From positions 868,001 through 932,000 of the forward strand of contig CAWGHN010000003.1 in the NCBI GenBank assembly GCA_963822435.1: a stretch of 64,000 nt of DNA, written 5' to 3'. The DNA comes from JAUYQR01 sp963822435. Lineage in GTDB: Bacteria; Pseudomonadota; Alphaproteobacteria; Rhodobacterales; Rhodobacteraceae. A program made the position numbers and the translations under genes. The notes under the pieces are model-generated. The model made no database searches. It was not told the origin of the DNA and was given only the letters and a program-made list of their open reading frames with translations. This document shows positions 60,508 to 64,000 of this stretch, piece by piece; the first letter of the stretch is position 1; each line of letters begins with the position of its first letter.

Positions 60508-61482
60508 TCAGTCTCCGTCGCCGGCGTTGAAACCAATGCCGACGTCCATCTCGGGCGCCAGTTCCGACAGGATCACTTCCTTGATATGGTCGACCGACTG
60601 GCCCAGAATTTCCAGTTTCAGGTGGCCTTGCGGGGTGGCGATGCCCGCAAGGGACGGATCGTCCATCGTTTCGGCCAGCGCGATGGCCTTGTCGAAGGCG
60701 GCGATGGTCAGCGGGGCATCTGGCGTCAGCGTTTCGACCATGCCGCGCATCGCTTGAAGGGACATAAGGATGTTGCGCAACGATCGGCCCGAGGCCCGCG
60801 CCTCGGCGCGTTCGGGGTGGGGCGCGTCAAACGTGCCAAGCGGGCGGGCGATGCGGTTGTCGGCCAGAAACTCCAGCCCCGAGACGAGTTGAGTGAACAG
60901 CACCTGCCGCACTTCCGGGCTGGTCAGGAACGAGGTGTTGCCGGGTTCGCCTGCGGTCAGCACGGTGTCGGCGTAGCCTCCGGTCCAGCCTGTGTTGACC
61001 GCAGCGGCGGTGGCGGCAAGGTCGGTGGCGGTGGCGCGGATCAGAGGGCATGGGTCGGCGGGGAGGGGCTCGGCTGGGAAAAGCAGACGCTCCAGCGCCA
61101 TCAACCCGCGCGCCGCGACGGATTGCTGGTCAAAGGCATCGGGCGCAAGTTGCGCGGGATCTCCGGTCAGCAAGGCCATCTGCGCCTTGGCACCGGACCC
61201 CTTGGGGTCCGGCCAGTAATGGATCGCAAGGCGGCGGCCGTCGTCCTCCACCGGACCGAAGTTCAGGTGCTGGATACCCATCCAGGCGTCAAAGGCACTG
61301 TTGAAAAGCGGCTCTAACAAGGCTGAATCGCAGGTTTCGGTCGCTGTTTCCGCCAGCTTTGCGGTGGTTTCGGCAAAGGCGGCATAGCCCGGCAGAATAT
61401 GGTCACGGACCGTTTCGGGATAATCGGCGCGGGCAGCGGTGGCGACAACAGCAAGACCAAGGGCAAGAAGGGTGCGTTTCAT
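60508..61482 (-). CDS. Imelysin family protein (peptidase M75-like)
   Basis: A 324-residue periplasmic protein: signal peptide (MKRTLLALGLAVVATAARA), then an all-helical imelysin fold with GIQHLNFGPVEDDGRRLAIHYWPD and SLRNILMSLQAMRGM. The HxxE motif of classical imelysins (GxHxxE) appears as GIQHLNF, so the proposed metal site is altered. Imelysins are linked to iron uptake. The ATG at 61482 overlaps the previous stop by one base; GTG 61485 is an alternative. Confidence 0.87.
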   Translation of the reverse strand: MKRTLLALGLAVVATAARADYPETVRDHILPGYAAFAETTAKLAETATETCDSALLEPLFNSAFDAWMGIQHLNFGPVEDDGRRLAIHYWPDPKGSGAKAQMALLTGDPAQLAPDAFDQQSVAARGLMALERLLFPAEPLPADPCPLIRATATDLAATAAAVNTGWTGGYADTVLTAGEPGNTSFLTSPEVRQVLFTQLVSGLEFLADNRIARPLGTFDAPHPERAEARASGRSLRNILMSLQAMRGMVETLTPDAPLTIAAFDKAIALAETMDDPSLAGIATPQGHLKLEILGQSVDHIKEVILSELAPEMDVGIGFNAGDGD

Positions 61483-62984
61483 CACAGGCTTTCCAGAAAG
61501 GTGATCAGGGCATCGCGGTCGGGTTTCGGCAGGGCGGCGGCGGCATCGCGGGCGGCCTGCGCTTCGCCGCCATGCCAGAGGATCGCTTCAAGCACATTTC
61601 GGGCGCGGCCATCATGCAGATATTGCGTGTGGCCCGACACCTGCTGCGTCAGACCGATGCCCCACAGCGGCGGCGTCTTCCATTCCGACCCGGTGGCGCG
61701 GCCTTCGGGGCGGTTGTCGGCAAGGCCCGGCCCCATGTCGTGCAACAGAAGGTCGGTATAGGGCCAGATCAGTTGGAAACTTTGCTCGGGCTGATCCTTC
61801 AGGCGGTTGGTGACGTGCTTTGGCGTGTGGCAACCGGAGCAATTCATCTGGTGGAACAGCTTTTTGCCGCGCAACACCTGAGGGTCGGCCACCTTGCGCC
61901 GTTCGGGAACGCCGAGGTTGCGGGAATAGAAAGTCACAAGGTCGAGACTGGCCTGATCGACCTCCAGCCCGTCGCGGACGCCGGGTTCCTGCCCGTGCGG
62001 CGCGTCGATGCAGGTGGCTTGCGGGCAATCGCCCCACGGGTCGGGGTGCAATGGTGTCGACAGCCCCATGTCGCCGGAAAACGCCCCCGCAGACTGTTCG
62101 CGGATCGTCGGCGCACCGGCCTTGAAGCCAAAGCGGCCGAGCATCGGCACCCCATACTCCACCGACGGCACGATCTGCGCGCGGCCAGAAATGCCGTCGC
62201 CGTTGGCGTCGTCGGGGTCTGCCAGCGCAAGGATATCGGCGGCGGGAATCGCTTCCAGAAGCCCAAGGCCGATCATCTGCGGCGCAACGCGGGGCGAGAT
62301 CTGCAAATCGGGCGACGGCGCGCCATAACCAGCATCCGCGATGCCGTAGCTGGGCGCGCGGAGCGTGACCGTGGTGCCATCGCCCAGCGTCACGGCCAGG
62401 TCGGTGTAGCTGACGGTCATCTGCCCTTCGGCGGCGTGACCGGGCGCGGCAAGGTCTTGCAACTGGCCGCCATAAGCCGGGTCAGCTTGCGTCGCCAGCC
62501 ATTCGGAGATGCCGTCAGGATCGGTGCCGCCGGGCAGCGACAGGCGCAGGAACATCGACACGCGGCCATCTTCGGGCCCTTCGGGCGGGTGGCCGCGACC
62601 GTCTTTCAGGTGGCAATCCTGACAGGCGCGGGCGTTGTAAAGCGGGCCAAGACCATCGGAGGCGAGGGTGGAAGCGGGCGAGGCGACCCAGGTCTTGCGA
62701 AACAGCGCATTGCCCAGCTTGAAGTCCATCTCATGCTCGAAGGGCATGTTGGCGGACAACTGGCTGAAAGCATCAGTCGTGGCGCTGGCCCGCACGGTGG
62801 CGGCCCCGGCCGGCTTTGCCTCGAACGTCTCGGGCGCAGTGAAATCGGTCGGCGGCGCAAGGATCGCTGCCACCCGCGCCGCCTCGGCCGTGGTGCGGGG
62901 GATGACGGACAGGTGGCGATCATCAAGTGTCTGCCCAAGGGCGGGCAGGGCAAGAACCGGCAGGATCAGAAGGGCGCGCAACAT
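61482..62984 (-). CDS. Di-heme c-type protein of the DUF1111 / IrpA-neighbour family
   Basis: A 500-residue periplasmic protein. It has a signal peptide (LRALLILPVLALPALG) and two CxxCH haem c motifs: CQDCH (about residue 122) and CSGCH (about 390), each in DUF1111 context (GPLYNARACQDCHLKDGRGHPP; GKKLFHQMNCSGCHTPKHV; LLLHDMGPGLADNRPEG; PLWGIGLTQQVSGHTQYLHDGRARN). DUF1111 proteins resemble di-haem thiol oxidoreductases/peroxidases and occur with imelysins. I chose ATG 62984, which gives the signal peptide. Confidence 0.9.
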   Translation of the reverse strand: MLRALLILPVLALPALGQTLDDRHLSVIPRTTAEAARVAAILAPPTDFTAPETFEAKPAGAATVRASATTDAFSQLSANMPFEHEMDFKLGNALFRKTWVASPASTLASDGLGPLYNARACQDCHLKDGRGHPPEGPEDGRVSMFLRLSLPGGTDPDGISEWLATQADPAYGGQLQDLAAPGHAAEGQMTVSYTDLAVTLGDGTTVTLRAPSYGIADAGYGAPSPDLQISPRVAPQMIGLGLLEAIPAADILALADPDDANGDGISGRAQIVPSVEYGVPMLGRFGFKAGAPTIREQSAGAFSGDMGLSTPLHPDPWGDCPQATCIDAPHGQEPGVRDGLEVDQASLDLVTFYSRNLGVPERRKVADPQVLRGKKLFHQMNCSGCHTPKHVTNRLKDQPEQSFQLIWPYTDLLLHDMGPGLADNRPEGRATGSEWKTPPLWGIGLTQQVSGHTQYLHDGRARNVLEAILWHGGEAQAARDAAAALPKPDRDALITFLESL

Positions 62985-63070
62985 CGGGTCAGTGTCACAG
63001 CTTTTGCAGGCCCGCGCGACCGGCTTCACAAGGGCATTGCGCCGCACCTTCATTGTCAGGCCCACCGTGC

Positions 63071-64000
63071 TTACTGAAAAATGGCATCGGGGCTGTCGAG
63101 GCTTTCGGAGCCTTCGAAATCCGCCTTCGACAGGCCAAGCGCCGTCACCGCGCGCTCGATAGACGCGGTCTGCGTGACCAGCGCCACGACCGCACCCATG
63201 ATCAGCACGTCGCCCTGCGCGTTGCCAGCGGCCAGCATCTGGTCATAGGCAAGGCCGCCCTCGGCTGCCGTCTTGATCGCAAGAAGGGCGTCGACCGAGG
63301 AATCGAGTTCTGCCTTCAACTGCAGGTCCACTGCCGGATCAGCCGCAGCGACAAGGTCGGAAAGCGCCGGGCCAGACAGCACCGTGCCGTCCATACGTGT
63401 ATAGCTGCCCGTATAGACGTTGCGTATACCTACCCCGTCAAAATAGTGACTGTTGTGGGTATTGTCCGAAAAACAGTCCTGTTCTTCCTCGGGATCGTTC
63501 AGCATCAAGCCCAGTTTCATCCTCTCGCCCGCAAGCTCGCCGTAAGACAGGCTGCCCATGCCGGTCAGCATCGCCAGAAGCCCGGTTTGCGGATCGGTGG
63601 TGACAACCTTGCGCGCGGCGCCGTCATCGGCCCATTGCGCGACGATGTACTCAAGGTCGGACACCAGAAGATCGGTCGCGGCTTGCAGATAGGCGGCGCG
63701 GCGGTCGCAGTTGCCGTTGGTGCAACCGTCGCCCTGGACGAAATCGGTGAAGGGCCGCGCGCCTGCCCCCGGCCCGGTGCCGTTCAGATCCTGCCCCCAC
63801 AACATGAACTCGATGGCGTGATAGCCCGACGCCACGTTCGCCTCGATCCCGCCCGCTTCGTGCAGCGCGCCCGATATCAGCGCGGGGGTGATGGTCGTTG
63901 CGTCCACCTCGGCCCCGGACAGGGTGAATTTCGGCGTGGCGATCACGTTCAGCGTGGCAAGGTCGTTCTCTTCGTTCACCGCGCTGCCGGGCGCGACATA
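63071..64000 (-). CDS. Imelysin family protein, N-terminus outside window
   Basis: The gene runs past base 64000; 309 residues are visible and include no start or signal peptide. It has the classical imelysin site SGYHAIEFMLWGQDLNG (H-x-x-E), then CTNGNCDRRAAYLQAATDLL, ERMKLGLMLNDPEEEQDCFSDNTHNSHYFDG and the C-terminal helix. First of two imelysins in the cluster, most likely the iron-regulated one that begins the operon. A Fur site would lie upstream of the window edge. Confidence 0.9.
   Translation of the reverse strand, partial: YVAPGSAVNEENDLATLNVIATPKFTLSGAEVDATTITPALISGALHEAGGIEANVASGYHAIEFMLWGQDLNGTGPGAGARPFTDFVQGDGCTNGNCDRRAAYLQAATDLLVSDLEYIVAQWADDGAARKVVTTDPQTGLLAMLTGMGSLSYGELAGERMKLGLMLNDPEEEQDCFSDNTHNSHYFDGVGIRNVYTGSYTRMDGTVLSGPALSDLVAAADPAVDLQLKAELDSSVDALLAIKTAAEGGLAYDQMLAAGNAQGDVLIMGAVVALVTQTASIERAVTALGLSKADFEGSESLDSPDAIFQ

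Overview
The window is about 64 kb of a high-GC alphaproteobacterial chromosome, most likely from the family Rhodobacteraceae. Evidence for this is the rnd-kdsD-lptC-lptA-lptB-hpf-ptsN block, a MarR/OmpR pair resembling Rhodobacter PetP/PetR, a HDAC-like gene followed by xseB-ispA-dxs, a consensus FNR/FnrL box, and two copies of an intergenic repeat of a type I associate with this family. Coding density is very high. No gene-free stretch exceeds 300 bases; the longest gaps (3132-3413, 31409-31633, 21121-21340, 35076-35286, 26012-26214) hold promoters, leaders or small palindromes. I see no insertion sequence, prophage, integrase, CRISPR array, rRNA or replication origin. One tRNA (Leu, anticodon CAG) is present.

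Layout. 1-3131 (minus): tamA and the start of tamB, an outer-membrane assembly pair. 3293-8943 (plus): rimP-nusA-RNA-binding protein-infB operon with a promoter, a leader terminator and a closing bidirectional hairpin. 9008-11696 (minus): mutT, argJ and a parvulin-type isomerase. 11735-14665 (plus): secA with its promoter and terminator. 14779-17208 (plus): an unknown secreted protein and an unusual PstS-like/OmpA fusion. 17180-21120 (minus): radC and dnaK-dnaJ. 21341-22165 (minus): a glycan-export type ABC permease. 22288-30329 (plus): cysQ, kdsB, galU, two tandem related glycosyltransferases, a Branch-type glycosyltransferase and a two-domain sulfotransferase. 30332-35075 (minus): rnd, kdsD, the Lpt genes, hibernation factor and PtsN. 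35287-38536 (plus): hydroxyacid dehydrogenase, SMP-30 lactonase and a 6-phosphogluconate dehydrogenase. 38591-38675 (minus): tRNA-Leu. 38848-50888 (plus): NDUFA9-like protein, uppP, gltD, an unknown secreted protein, gltB, a DUF1269 protein, mtgA, a GST and queG. 50981-51148: a small unlisted ORF. 51238-52104 (minus): ilvE. 52246-53441 (plus): petP/petR-like regulators. 53480-55338 (minus): two secreted glycine-rich proteins with an FNR-type promoter. 55514-59441 (plus): HDAC-like, xseB, ispA, dxs. 59445-64000 (minus): DUF1513, imelysin, di-heme DUF1111 protein and a second imelysin that runs off the edge.

Much of the window concerns the cell envelope: protein insertion (TamAB, SecA, PPIase), LPS (KdsB, KdsD, LptABC), lipid carrier (UppP, IspA, Dxs) and peptidoglycan (MtgA). 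The most suggestive accessory unit is 21341-30329, where a PAP phosphatase (CysQ), sugar activation genes, three glycosyltransferases and a PAPS-type sulfotransferase sit together; I infer a sulfated surface glycan. The second is 53480-55445, two secreted proteins of unknown function that share a signal-cleavage motif and a glycine-rich linker, behind a well-positioned FNR site. All functional statements come from reading motifs; no database search was run.
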